A stretch of 64,000 bases of DNA from Pseudomonas koreensis. Lineage in GTDB: Bacteria; Pseudomonadota; Gammaproteobacteria; Pseudomonadales; Pseudomonadaceae. Shown one piece after another: positions 1-7,749 of this stretch. The notes beneath the pieces were generated by a model. It saw only the letters and a program-made list of their open reading frames with translations. It was not told the origin of the DNA and searched no databases. The translations under genes and the position numbers were made by a program. The DNA lies in the NCBI RefSeq assembly GCF_024169245.1, contig NZ_JALJWP010000001.1:992001-1056000 (forward strand). The letters run 5' to 3'. The number at the start of each line of letters is the position of its first letter. Positions within the stretch are counted from its first letter, which is position 1.

Positions 1-167
1 GTCACCTGACCGCGAATGATGCCCTCCTCCTTCATCCGCTGAATCCGCCGCCAGCACGGCGATTGCGACAGGCCGACCTGCTCGGCGATCTGCGCGCTCG
101 ACAGCGAGGCGTCTTCCTGCAGCAAGGCGAGGATCTTGCGATCGTAGGCATCCAGCTCGCTGTGCAT
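1..167 (-). CDS. Lrp/AsnC family transcriptional regulator, N-terminal part (runs off the window)
   Basis: The first 55 codons read leftward from an ATG at 165-167 and run off the left edge. They give the winged helix-turn-helix of the Lrp/AsnC family, with the characteristic run LSSAQIAEQVGLSQSPCWRR followed by IQRMKEEGII. Family members bind DNA as dimers and octamers through this N-terminal domain and sense amino acids through a C-terminal domain, which lies outside the window. The gene is divergent from the small ACT-like gene at 294, with a 126-bp shared promoter space. The ligand cannot be told from the visible part. Confidence 0.88.
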   Translation of the reverse strand, partial: MHSELDAYDRKILALLQEDASLSSAQIAEQVGLSQSPCWRRIQRMKEEGIIRGQV

Positions 168-293
168 AAAAAATCCTCAAAGATCAGTTTTCACAAATCA
201 TATCTTTCGATAAATCCCGTTAGCTGCCGATCATAGCCAAGAAATACCCCGCACCGAATGTAAAAATTTCTCCAGCACCTTTGGAGACTCGCC

Positions 294-632
294 ATGCCAC
301 ACCTTGAAGCCGTGAACAGCCCCGCCACCCGCGCTGATGTCTGGAACGTCAATAACGCGCACTGCCTGGCGCAGTACCAAATCCTCGCCGAGGCCGAGCC
401 GGATCTGCTGGTGCGGGTGCTGAATCTGTTCGCCTTGCAGTGCCTGACGCCGGAGCAGGTCAACGTCCAGCGCCAGGACGATCTGCTGTCGATCGATCTG
501 CTCATGAGCGGCCTGAGCTGGCATCGCGCGCAAGTGATCGCGGAAAAACTGCGTAACCTGATCAGCGTCTGCTCGGTGGATTTGCACAATGCCGATGCGG
601 CATGGCAGGCGCCCGTGCAGGCCGCCGGCTGA
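294..632 (+). CDS. Small ACT-like domain protein (hypothetical)
   Basis: This 112-residue protein has no signal peptide or membrane segment. The core, from about residue 38 to 100, has the spacing of a small ACT domain: a helix with RVLNLFALQCLTPEQV, a strand with LLSIDLLMSG, a second helix RAQVIAEKLRNLI, then a strand SVCSVDL. This resembles the acetolactate synthase small subunit (IlvM) more than any enzyme. A TTGGAG ribosome site precedes the ATG. It is divergent from an Lrp-type regulator, itself an amino-acid-sensing family, which suggests a regulatory role, but that is inference. Function unknown. Confidence 0.72.
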   Translation: MPHLEAVNSPATRADVWNVNNAHCLAQYQILAEAEPDLLVRVLNLFALQCLTPEQVNVQRQDDLLSIDLLMSGLSWHRAQVIAEKLRNLISVCSVDLHNADAAWQAPVQAAG

Positions 633-724
633 CAGATCCGGCAACGGCTTCGTCGGGTAGTGGCCCAACGGTCAGCAGCGCCACGACTATCCTTTTGCGC
701 ATGCCGCTTAAAAAGGAAAGCCAC

Positions 725-2509
725 ATGTCCGTTCAATTTGTCACTCAGGACCGCTGGCTGGACCTCAACGATGTACTGCGTGAACTGGTCGCCCAAGGCT
801 TCATCTGCCAGGACGCCGCGGAACAGGCGCTCAATGCCCGCCGACGCCATGCTGCTCACGGGCAGATGCATCCGCTGGAGTTCATCGCCAGCCAGCAACT
901 CGACGACCTCAGCCGTCCGGGCAAACATCTGGACCTGGAAAGCCTGACCCTGTGGCTGGCGCAACAGGCCGGCCAGCCGTATATGCGCATTGATCCGCTG
1001 AAAATCAACGTCGCAGCGATCACGCCACTGATGTCGTATGCCTTCGCCCAACGGCACAAAATTCTTGCCGTCGCCGTGGATCGCGATGCGGTGACCGTGG
1101 CCAGCGCCCAGCCCTACGTCAGCGGCTGGGAAGCCGATCTGACCCACGTATTGAAGCTGCCGATCAAACGGGTCGTGGCCAACCCGGTGGATATCCAGCG
1201 CTTCAGCGTCGAGTTCTTTCGTCTGGCCAAATCGGTCAGCGGCGCCAGCAATGCCGACGCGCAGGGCGGCAACCTGGGCAACTTCGAACAACTGCTCAAT
1301 CTCGGCGCCAGCGATCAGGAGCCGGACGCCAACGACGCGCACATCGTCAACATCGTCGACTGGCTGTTCCAGTACGCCTTCCAGCAGCGCGCCAGCGATA
1401 TCCACATCGAACCGCGGCGCGAACACGGCACCGTGCGCTTTCGCATCGACGGCGTGTTGCACAACGTCTATCAATTCCCGCCGCAGGTGACCATGGCAAT
1501 AGTCAGTCGCCTGAAAAGCCTCGGCCGCATGAACGTCGCGGAAAAGCGCAAGCCCCAGGACGGCCGGGTCAAGACCAAAACCCCGGACGGCGGCGAAGTG
1601 GAGTTGCGTCTGTCGACCTTGCCGACGGCGTTCGGCGAAAAAATGGTCATGCGGATTTTCGACCCCGAAGTGCTGTTGAAGAATTTCGACCAGTTGGGTT
1701 TCAGCGCCGACGACCTGCGCCGCTGGCAGGACATGACCCGCCAGCCCAACGGCATCATTCTGGTCACCGGGCCGACCGGTTCTGGCAAGACCACCACCCT
1801 GTACACCACGCTGAAAAAACTGGCGACGCCGGAGGTCAACCTGTGCACCATCGAGGACCCGATCGAAATGGTCGAGCCGGCCTTCAACCAGATGCAGGTG
1901 CAGCACAACATCGAGCTGACCTTCGCCGCCGGCGTGCGTGCGCTGATGCGACAGGACCCGGACATCATCATGATCGGCGAGATACGCGATCTGGAAACCG
2001 CCGAAATGGCGATTCAGGCCGCGCTCACCGGGCACTTGGTCCTGTCGACCCTGCACACCAACGACGCGCCAAGCGCCATCAGCCGTTTGCTCGAACTCGG
2101 CGTGCCGCATTACCTGATCAAGGCGACCGTGCTGGGGGTCATGGCCCAACGGCTGGTGCGCACGTTGTGCCCGCACTGCAAGGCGCCGCTGACGCTGGAG
2201 GATGAAGACTGGCAAACCCTGACCCGGCCATGGCAGGCGCCGCTGCCAAGCAATGCGCAACGGGCGATTGGCTGCCTGGAATGCCGCGACACAGGCTATC
2301 GAGGCCGCGCCGGGGTGTACGAAATCATGCAACTGAGCGACGGCCTCAAGGCGCTGATCAACCCGGACACCGACCTGACGGCCATCCGCCGCCAGGCATT
2401 CAAGGAAGGCATGCGCAGCCTGCGCCTGTCAGGCGCGCAAAAAGTTGCCGCAGGGCTGACCACAGTGGAGGAAGTGCTGCGGGTAACGCCGCAAAGTGAG
2501 TCGAAATAA
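725..2509 (+). CDS. GspE/PilB-type secretion ATPase, orphan
   Basis: The 594-residue protein is a hexameric type II secretion/type IV pilus assembly ATPase. The N-terminal 150 residues form the linker-binding domain. Visible motifs are the Asp box RASDIHIEP (222-230), Walker A GPTGSGKTT (349-357), Walker B DPDIIMIGEIRD (411-422), the His box TGHLVLSTLHTND (435-447), and two zinc CxxC pairs, CPHC (482-485) and CLEC (517-520). The zinc motif argues for extension-type (PilB/GspE) rather than PilT. The start at 725 is chosen for its AAAAAGGAAAG site; an in-frame ATG at 602 lies inside the upstream gene. No pilin, PilC/GspF or secretin gene is nearby, so its partner machine is unknown. Confidence 0.93.
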   Translation: MSVQFVTQDRWLDLNDVLRELVAQGFICQDAAEQALNARRRHAAHGQMHPLEFIASQQLDDLSRPGKHLDLESLTLWLAQQAGQPYMRIDPLKINVAAITPLMSYAFAQRHKILAVAVDRDAVTVASAQPYVSGWEADLTHVLKLPIKRVVANPVDIQRFSVEFFRLAKSVSGASNADAQGGNLGNFEQLLNLGASDQEPDANDAHIVNIVDWLFQYAFQQRASDIHIEPRREHGTVRFRIDGVLHNVYQFPPQVTMAIVSRLKSLGRMNVAEKRKPQDGRVKTKTPDGGEVELRLSTLPTAFGEKMVMRIFDPEVLLKNFDQLGFSADDLRRWQDMTRQPNGIILVTGPTGSGKTTTLYTTLKKLATPEVNLCTIEDPIEMVEPAFNQMQVQHNIELTFAAGVRALMRQDPDIIMIGEIRDLETAEMAIQAALTGHLVLSTLHTNDAPSAISRLLELGVPHYLIKATVLGVMAQRLVRTLCPHCKAPLTLEDEDWQTLTRPWQAPLPSNAQRAIGCLECRDTGYRGRAGVYEIMQLSDGLKALINPDTDLTAIRRQAFKEGMRSLRLSGAQKVAAGLTTVEEVLRVTPQSESK

Positions 2510-2578
2510 GTCGCCACGGAACTGGACGGGAGGATCGGCAATCCAACGCCCTAGTCAATCCCCAGGAGTCACCCCATC

Positions 2579-2896
2579 ATGCGTCTCAAACTTGCTGTCG
2601 CCACCCTGGCCCTGCTGTCGCTTCCCGTTGGTTCGGCCATGGCGGACAGCTTTTGGCGTAACGTCATTTCCTCCGGCGCCACCACCGGTTCGACTTACCT
2701 GACCTTCAAGGATCACAAGCTGATCGTTGCCGCTCAGGACGACGCCGGCAGCTTCGTCGCCAGTGACGGCGGCATCCGTGGTCCGTATCTGGAAGCGGCG
2801 ATGCAGAAAGTGCGCGCCGACAACCCGGGCCTGCAGGCCTCGGACATGGAACTGGCGAACGCGATTCTGGCGAAGAACGCCGTGGCTTCCGAATAA
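2579..2896 (+). CDS. DUF2388 family small exported protein
   Basis: This 105-residue protein has a signal peptide, with the probable cut after LPVGSAMA and the mature chain starting near DSFWRN. The body has a compact region SGATTGSTYLTFKDHK followed by a helical C-terminus QASDMELANAILA. I recognise this as the DUF2388 family of small periplasmic Pseudomonas proteins, often present in several copies per genome; no function is established. CAGGAG lies upstream of the ATG. A strong bidirectional terminator follows, separating it from the convergent gcvH gene. Confidence 0.85.
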   Translation: MRLKLAVATLALLSLPVGSAMADSFWRNVISSGATTGSTYLTFKDHKLIVAAQDDAGSFVASDGGIRGPYLEAAMQKVRADNPGLQASDMELANAILAKNAVASE

Positions 2897-2909
2897 GCCT
2901 TGCCCCATG

Positions 2910-2941
2910 AAAAATGCCGCTCGATTGAGCGGCATTTTTTT
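2910..2941. terminator. Bidirectional intrinsic terminator between DUF2388 gene and gcvH
   Basis: The stem AAAAATGCCGCTC / GAGCGGCATTTTT with a GATT loop is flanked by an A run on one side and a T run on the other. It can therefore stop transcripts arriving from both directions between the convergent genes. Confidence 0.9.
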
Positions 2942-2962
2942 GTCCGGATTTCAGACAGCGAA

Positions 2963-3346
2963 TTACTCGCCGATGGCAGCCTTGTACGCACCAGCATCCA
3001 GCAGCTTGTCCAGCTCGGCCTTGTCGCTTGGCTTGAGCTTGAAGATCCACGCGCCGTACGGGTCGGAGTTCAGCAACTCGGGCGAGCCGCCCAGCTCTTC
3101 GTTGATCGCGATGACTTCGCCGCTGACCGGGGCGTAGATGTCGGAGGCGGCTTTCACCGACTCGACCACGCCGGATTGATCACCGGCGGCGAACACCTTG
3201 CCGACTTCGGTCAGTTCGACGAATACCACGTCGCCCAGCGCTTCCTGCGCGTGATCGCTGATGCCCACGGTGACGCTGCCGTCGGCTTCCAGACGTGCCC
3301 ATTCATGACTTTCGGCAAAACGCAGTTCGGCAGGGATATCGCTCAT
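2963..3346 (-). CDS. gcvH: Glycine cleavage system H protein
   Basis: A 127-residue lipoyl carrier that shuttles the aminomethyl group between the P, T and L proteins of glycine cleavage. The lipoyl-lysine is Lys65 in the motif [18 protein letters not shown], and the length is normal for the family. It lies 48 bp downstream of gcvT, and the two presumably form one transcript. The P-protein gene, which often follows gcvH, is absent here: transcription meets a terminator 22 bp beyond gcvH. Confidence 0.97.
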   Translation of the reverse strand: MSDIPAELRFAESHEWARLEADGSVTVGISDHAQEALGDVVFVELTEVGKVFAAGDQSGVVESVKAASDIYAPVSGEVIAINEELGGSPELLNSDPYGAWIFKLKPSDKAELDKLLDAGAYKAAIGE

Positions 3347-3394
3347 CTTCGGTTTCCTCAGGAATTGGTCAGCGGTTGTGCCCGCCAGAAAAGG

Positions 3395-4477
3395 TTAGAT
3401 CAAAGTCTTGCCATGGCGTACGAAGGTCGGTTTGACCACTCGCACCGGGTACCACTTGCCACGAATTTCCACTTCGGCGCGGTCGGCAGTTGCCATCGGT
3501 ACACGCGCCAGGGCAATCGATTTGCTCAGCGTAGGAGAGAAACTACCACTGGTGATCTCCCCTTCGCCAACATCGGCGATGCGAACCACTTGGTGAGCGC
3601 GTAAAACCCCGCGTTCTTCCAGCACCAGACCGACCAGTTTGTGCGCCACGCCGGCGGCTTTTTCCGCCTCCAGCGCCGCGCGGCCGATGAACTGACGCGA
3701 GGCCGGTTCCCAGGCGATGCTCCAGGCCATGTTCGACGCCAGCGGCGAAACGTCCTGGTGGATGTCCTGGCCGTAGAGGTTCATCCCGGCCTCGACACGC
3801 AACGTATCGCGAGCACCAAGGCCGATCGGGGAAATACCGGCGCCGACCAGGTCGTTGAAAAAGCCCGGCGCCTGATGGGCCGGCAGGCAGATTTCCAGGC
3901 CATCCTCACCGGTGTACCCGGTGCGCGCGATGAACCAGTCGCCGTCAATGGCGCCTTCGAAAGGTTTGAGTTGCTGGATCAGCGTGGCGCGCGACTGGGT
4001 GACCAGTTCGGCAATCTTGTGCCGGGCCTGCGGGCCCTGGATGGCGAGCATTGCCAACTCGGAGCGCTCGTGCAACTGCACGTCGCAAGTACCGAGTTGC
4101 GCGTTCATCCACGCCAGATCCTGATCGCGGGTGGAGGCGTTGAACACCAGCCGGTACGCGCCGTCGAGGCGATAGACGATCATGTCGTCGACGATGCCGC
4201 CACGCTCGTTGAGCATGGTGCTGTACAACGCCCGGCCGGGGCTGTGCAGACGTTCGACGTCGTTGGCCAGCAGATGCTGGAGCCAGGCCTTGGCCTGGGC
4301 GCCGGTGACATCGATCACGGTCATGTGGGAAACATCGAACACCCCGCAATCGCGGCGCACTTCGTGGTGCTCCTCGACCTGCGAGCCGTAATGCAGTGGC
4401 ATGTCCCAACCGCCAAAATCGACCATCTTCGCGCCGAGCGCGAGGTGCAGGTCATACAGAGGCGTACGCTGTCCCAT
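3395..4477 (-). CDS. gcvT: Glycine cleavage system aminomethyltransferase (T protein)
   Basis: A 360-residue T protein, which transfers the methylene group from the H-protein-bound aminomethyl intermediate to tetrahydrofolate, releasing ammonia. It shows the family start DFGGWDMPLHYGSQ, the folate-site GGIVDDM (93-99, with the catalytic Asp) and GYTGEDG (187-193). Length is normal. It is the first gene of gcvT-gcvH on this strand. The 5' leader carries a 35-nt hairpin at 4523-4557. I looked for a glycine riboswitch there and did not find its conserved cores. Confidence 0.97.
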   Translation of the reverse strand: MGQRTPLYDLHLALGAKMVDFGGWDMPLHYGSQVEEHHEVRRDCGVFDVSHMTVIDVTGAQAKAWLQHLLANDVERLHSPGRALYSTMLNERGGIVDDMIVYRLDGAYRLVFNASTRDQDLAWMNAQLGTCDVQLHERSELAMLAIQGPQARHKIAELVTQSRATLIQQLKPFEGAIDGDWFIARTGYTGEDGLEICLPAHQAPGFFNDLVGAGISPIGLGARDTLRVEAGMNLYGQDIHQDVSPLASNMAWSIAWEPASRQFIGRAALEAEKAAGVAHKLVGLVLEERGVLRAHQVVRIADVGEGEITSGSFSPTLSKSIALARVPMATADRAEVEIRGKWYPVRVVKPTFVRHGKTLI

Positions 4478-4522
4478 GGGTTTCTCCTTCCGGGCGTGGC
4501 GAGGGTGCGGACCGCCGCTATA

Positions 4523-4557
4523 CGGCTGAAGGCCTTGATGGATAAGGCTTTCAGCCG
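4523..4557. repeat. Hairpin in the gcvT 5' region
   Basis: An inverted repeat pairs CGGCTGAAGGCCTT with AAGGCTTTCAGCCG around a GATGGAT loop. It lies 46 bp upstream of gcvT. There is no T run on either side, so it is not a standard terminator. It could be an operator or leader structure; its role is unknown. Confidence 0.6.
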
Positions 4558-4632
4558 ATTCCAGCGCACGGGTCTGTCAGACGAACCGCACCGAATGCCG
4601 CGCATTGTAGCCGCATGATGTAGGACTCACTA

Positions 4633-6249
4633 CTAAGTGTTTCGGTGCGCTGAGCGTCGAATCAATCCGATCACTGGCAATAGACCAACCAGCACCAGGG
4701 TCAGCGCAGGCAATGACGCCCTCGCCCACTCACCTTCGCTGGTCATTTCAAAGATGCGCACCGCCAGCGTGTCCCAGCCAAACGGGCGCATCAGCAGGGT
4801 CGCGGGCATTTCCTTGAGCACATCGACGAACACCAGCAACGCGGCGCTCAAGGTGCCGGGCAGCAACAGCGGCAGATACACTTTGAAAAACAGTCGCGGC
4901 CCACTGACACCCAGGCTACGTGCCGCTTCGGGCAAAGATGGCCGTATACGCGCCAGACTGCTTTCCAGCGGCCCGTAAGCGACGGCGATAAAGCGCACCA
5001 GATAAGCCATGAGCAGAGCGGCGAGACTGCCGAGCAACAGTGGTTTGCCGGCACCGCCGAGCCACGCGGAGAGCGGAATCACCAGCTCACGATCCAGATA
5101 ACTGAAAGCGAGCATGATCGACACCGCCAGCACCGAACCGGGCAACGCGTAGCCGAGATTGGCCAGACCGACGCCGGAGTTGATCGTCTGGGTCGGTGCC
5201 AGACGCCGGGCGAACGCCAGCAACAGCGCAACGCTGACGGTAATCAGCGCCGCCATCGCGCCCAGGTAAAGCGTGTGCAGGATCAGCCCGGCGTAGCGCT
5301 CGTCCAGATCGAAGCGTCCGCGCTGCCAGAACCAGACGATCAGTTGCAGCACCGGGATGACGAAAGCGCAGGCGAACACCAGGGCACACCAGCCCGTCGC
5401 CGCGAAGGCCTTGAACCCGCGCAGGTGATACAGCGCTTTTACCCGTGGCCGCTCATTGCTGGCCCGATTCGCCCCGCGTGCCCGGCGTTCGCCGTACAGC
5501 ACCAGCATCACCACCAGCAGCAACAGACTGGCCAGTTGCGCGGCGCTGGACAGGCTGAAGAAGCCGTACCAGGTCTTGTAGATTGCCGTGGTGAAGGTGT
5601 CGAAGTTGAACACCGACACCGCGCCGAAATCGGCGAGGGTTTCCATCAGCGCCAGCGCCACGCCCGCGCCAATCGCCGGACGCGCCATCGGCAACGCGAC
5701 CCGCCAGAACGCCTGCCACGGCGATTGCCCGAGCACCCGCGCCGCTTCCATCAGGCCTTTGCCCTGGGCCAGGAACGCGGTGCGCGCCAGCAGATAAACG
5801 TAAGGATAAAAGACCAGCACCAGCACCACGATCACCCCGCCGGTGGATCGCACCCGCGGCAGGCGCAGGCCGGTGCCGAACCATTCGCGCAGCAAGGTCT
5901 GCACGGGGCCGGCGAAGTCGAGCAGGCCAACGAAAACAAAGGCCAGTACATAGGCGGGAATGGCGAAGGGCAGCATCAGTGCCCAGTCGAGCCAGCGCCG
6001 GCCGGGGAACTCGCAGAGGCTGGTGAGCCAGGCCAGGCTGACGCCCAGCAGGGTCACGCCGATACCGACGCCGAGGATCAGCGTCAGGGTATTGCCGAGC
6101 AGACGCGGCATCTGGGTTTGCCACAGGTGCGACCAGATCTGCTGATCGATGGTCTGCCACGACAGCAGCAGCACGCTCAGCGGCAACAGCACCAGCGCGG
6201 CGATGGTGAAGACGATGGGGTACCAGCGGCGTTGGGCGGGGTGGGCCAC
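4633..6249 (-). CDS. Ferric iron ABC transporter permease (FbpB type)
   Basis: This 538-residue inner-membrane protein has two tandem binding-protein-dependent permease domains and about twelve hydrophobic segments, the layout of FbpB/SfuB ferric-iron permeases. Each half has an EAA-type loop facing the ATPase, such as EAARVLGQSPWQAF and EAARSLGVSGPRLF. The binding-protein gene is next upstream on the same strand, but 244 bp away and separated by a MITE-like repeat. No ATPase (FbpC) gene is adjacent, so the energising subunit must come from elsewhere. Substrate assignment rests on the neighbour and family resemblance. Confidence 0.9.
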   Translation of the reverse strand: MAHPAQRRWYPIVFTIAALVLLPLSVLLLSWQTIDQQIWSHLWQTQMPRLLGNTLTLILGVGIGVTLLGVSLAWLTSLCEFPGRRWLDWALMLPFAIPAYVLAFVFVGLLDFAGPVQTLLREWFGTGLRLPRVRSTGGVIVVLVLVFYPYVYLLARTAFLAQGKGLMEAARVLGQSPWQAFWRVALPMARPAIGAGVALALMETLADFGAVSVFNFDTFTTAIYKTWYGFFSLSSAAQLASLLLLVVMLVLYGERRARGANRASNERPRVKALYHLRGFKAFAATGWCALVFACAFVIPVLQLIVWFWQRGRFDLDERYAGLILHTLYLGAMAALITVSVALLLAFARRLAPTQTINSGVGLANLGYALPGSVLAVSIMLAFSYLDRELVIPLSAWLGGAGKPLLLGSLAALLMAYLVRFIAVAYGPLESSLARIRPSLPEAARSLGVSGPRLFFKVYLPLLLPGTLSAALLVFVDVLKEMPATLLMRPFGWDTLAVRIFEMTSEGEWARASLPALTLVLVGLLPVIGLIRRSAHRNT

Positions 6250-6310
6250 TTTTGGGTCTCTGGAGGGATTGGCGTGTTCTTGGATTGCGTATTTCAGGTT
6301 GGGATTGCTG

Positions 6311-6457
6311 CCCTCACCCTAGCCCTCTCCCGGAGGGAGAGGGAACTGACCGCGTCGCTTTTACGTATTATGCCGATCTGAGGTACCGAGCCGAACTCAG
6401 GTTCGAATCCAACACAAATCGGCTCCCTCTCCCTCCGGGAGAGGGCTGGGGTGAGGG
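6311..6457. repeat. MITE-like repeat, copy 1 (about 35-bp terminal inverted repeats)
   Basis: The left arm starts CCCTCACCCTAGCCCTCTCC and the right arm ends GGGAGAGGGCTGGGGTGAGG, near-perfect inverted copies. The roughly 75-bp centre also matches that of the copy at 30906-31054 in reverse orientation, with shared blocks ACTGACCG, CGAACTCAGG and ATCGGCT. The two arms differ at one place (CTAGGG versus CTGGGG), and that asymmetry is conserved in the reversed second copy. It has no coding capacity and sits between the binding-protein and permease genes of the iron transporter. Confidence 0.85.
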
Positions 6458-6493
6458 GCTGGATTTTGAATCAAACGAATCTTTCGAAACGAT

Positions 6494-7498
6494 TCAGTTC
6501 CAACCCGCCCGATCCATCATCCGGATCGCCTCAGCCTGACGCTTGCCCGCCACTTCCACCGGCAGGGTATCGGCCACGAACTTACCCCACGCCGCCACTT
6601 CTTCCGATGGCGCCACCGCCGGGTTGGCCGGGAATTCCTGGTTCACATCAGCGAAAATCTTCTGCGCCTCAGGCGTGGTCATCCACTCGACCAGAGCCTT
6701 GGCCGCTTCCGGGTGTGGTGCATGTTTGGTCAGGCCGATGCCGGACAGGTTCACATGCACGCCGCGATCAGCCTGATTCGGCCAGAACAGCTTCACTGGC
6801 AATTCAGGCTTCTGTTTGTGCAGGCGACCGTAGTAGTAGGTGTTGACGATGCCGACGTCGCACTGCCCGGCATTGATCGCTTCCAGCACTGCAACGTCAT
6901 CGGAGAACACGTCAGTGGACAGGTTGTTGACCCAGCCCTTGAGGATCTTCTCGGTTTTCTCGGCGCCGTGAACTTCGATCATGGTCGCGGTCAGCGACTG
7001 GTTGTAGACCTTCTTCGCCGTGCGCAGGCACAGGCGACCTTCCCAGTTCTTGTCGGCCAGCGCCTCGTAGGTGGTCAGTTCGCCCGGTTTCACTCGCTCG
7101 GTGGAATAGGCGATGGTCCGTGCGCGCAGGCTCAGGCCGGTCCAGGCATGAGTGGACGAGCGATATTGCAGGGGAACATTTGCGTCGATGGTTTTCGAGG
7201 TGAATGGCTGGAGGATGCCCATCTGCTCGGCCTGCCACAGGTTGCCGGCATCGACGGTAAGCAGCAGGTCGGCGGTGGCGTTTTCACCTTCGGCCTTGAT
7301 GCGCTGCATCAGCGGCGCTTCCTTGTCAGTGATGAACTTGATCTTCACCCCGGTCTTGGCGGTGTAGGCATCGAATACCGGTTTGATCAGCTCATCGATC
7401 CGCGACGAGTAAACCACCACCTCATCGGCAGCCTGGGCAGTGGTGCTGCCGATCAGGGTCAAGGCCAGTGCGGTCAGAAGACGCTTGGGTGCCAACAT
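6494..7498 (-). CDS. Ferric iron ABC transporter substrate-binding protein (FbpA type)
   Basis: A 334-residue periplasmic binding protein with a Sec signal peptide ending near [15 protein letters not shown]. The run [20 protein letters not shown] (220-239) contains the tyrosines that bind Fe(III) in FbpA/FutA1 proteins, and the N-terminal VVVYSSR strand is also typical. It is the first gene of the iron-transport pair. A partial palindrome AAATG-n11-CATTT lies at 7531-7551, just upstream, but matches a Fur box only weakly. Confidence 0.92.
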   Translation of the reverse strand: MLAPKRLLTALALTLIGSTTAQAADEVVVYSSRIDELIKPVFDAYTAKTGVKIKFITDKEAPLMQRIKAEGENATADLLLTVDAGNLWQAEQMGILQPFTSKTIDANVPLQYRSSTHAWTGLSLRARTIAYSTERVKPGELTTYEALADKNWEGRLCLRTAKKVYNQSLTATMIEVHGAEKTEKILKGWVNNLSTDVFSDDVAVLEAINAGQCDVGIVNTYYYGRLHKQKPELPVKLFWPNQADRGVHVNLSGIGLTKHAPHPEAAKALVEWMTTPEAQKIFADVNQEFPANPAVAPSEEVAAWGKFVADTLPVEVAGKRQAEAIRMMDRAGWN

Positions 7499-7604
7499 GG
7501 GAGTGGTCTCTCGGTCGGGAAATGTGGGCCAAATGATAAGGACTCACATTTACCACCACAATCGAACACTGGGGGAAGGCGTTACCAGATGTTGCACAAA
7601 TCGT

Positions 7605-7685
7605 TGTAGGAGCTGCCGAAGGCTGCGATCTTTTGATTTTTCAAGATCAAGATCAAAAGATCGCAGCCTTCGGCAGCTCCTACAG
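7605..7685. repeat. REPIN, GCCGAAGGCTGCGATC family, copy 1
   Basis: TGTAGGAGCTGCCGAAGGCT followed by GCGATCTTTTGAT is repeated as an exact inverted copy around an AT-rich centre, forming a long hairpin. It lies between the iron-binding protein gene and the ubiquinone hydroxylase gene. A single half-element of the second REP family (GTAGGAGCGAGCCTGCTCGC) follows at 7700-7726. Confidence 0.92.
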
Positions 7686-7749
7686 GGGAATGCGCTCCCC
7701 TGTAGGAGCGAGCCTGCTCGCGAAGGGGCCATCAGCCTCAATGAAGAGG

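Noticed and set aside
191..2332. Long minus-strand frame (713 codons) opposite the secretion ATPase gene
   Set aside because: It is antisense to a gene with full motor motifs, its product is rich in Arg, Gln and His with no recognisable domain, and such mirror frames are common in GC-rich DNA.
4478..4632. Glycine riboswitch upstream of gcvT
   Set aside because: The conserved glycine-aptamer cores were not found; only a simple hairpin is present.
5275..6381. Plus-strand Gln/His-rich frame over the iron permease gene
   Set aside because: It is antisense to a clear twelve-segment permease; Gln/His richness is what antisense of Leu/Val-rich membrane codons gives.
7531..7551. AAATG-n11-CATTT near the fbpA start considered as a Fur box
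   Set aside because: Only about 8 of 19 positions agree with the Fur consensus, near chance for an A/T-rich spot.
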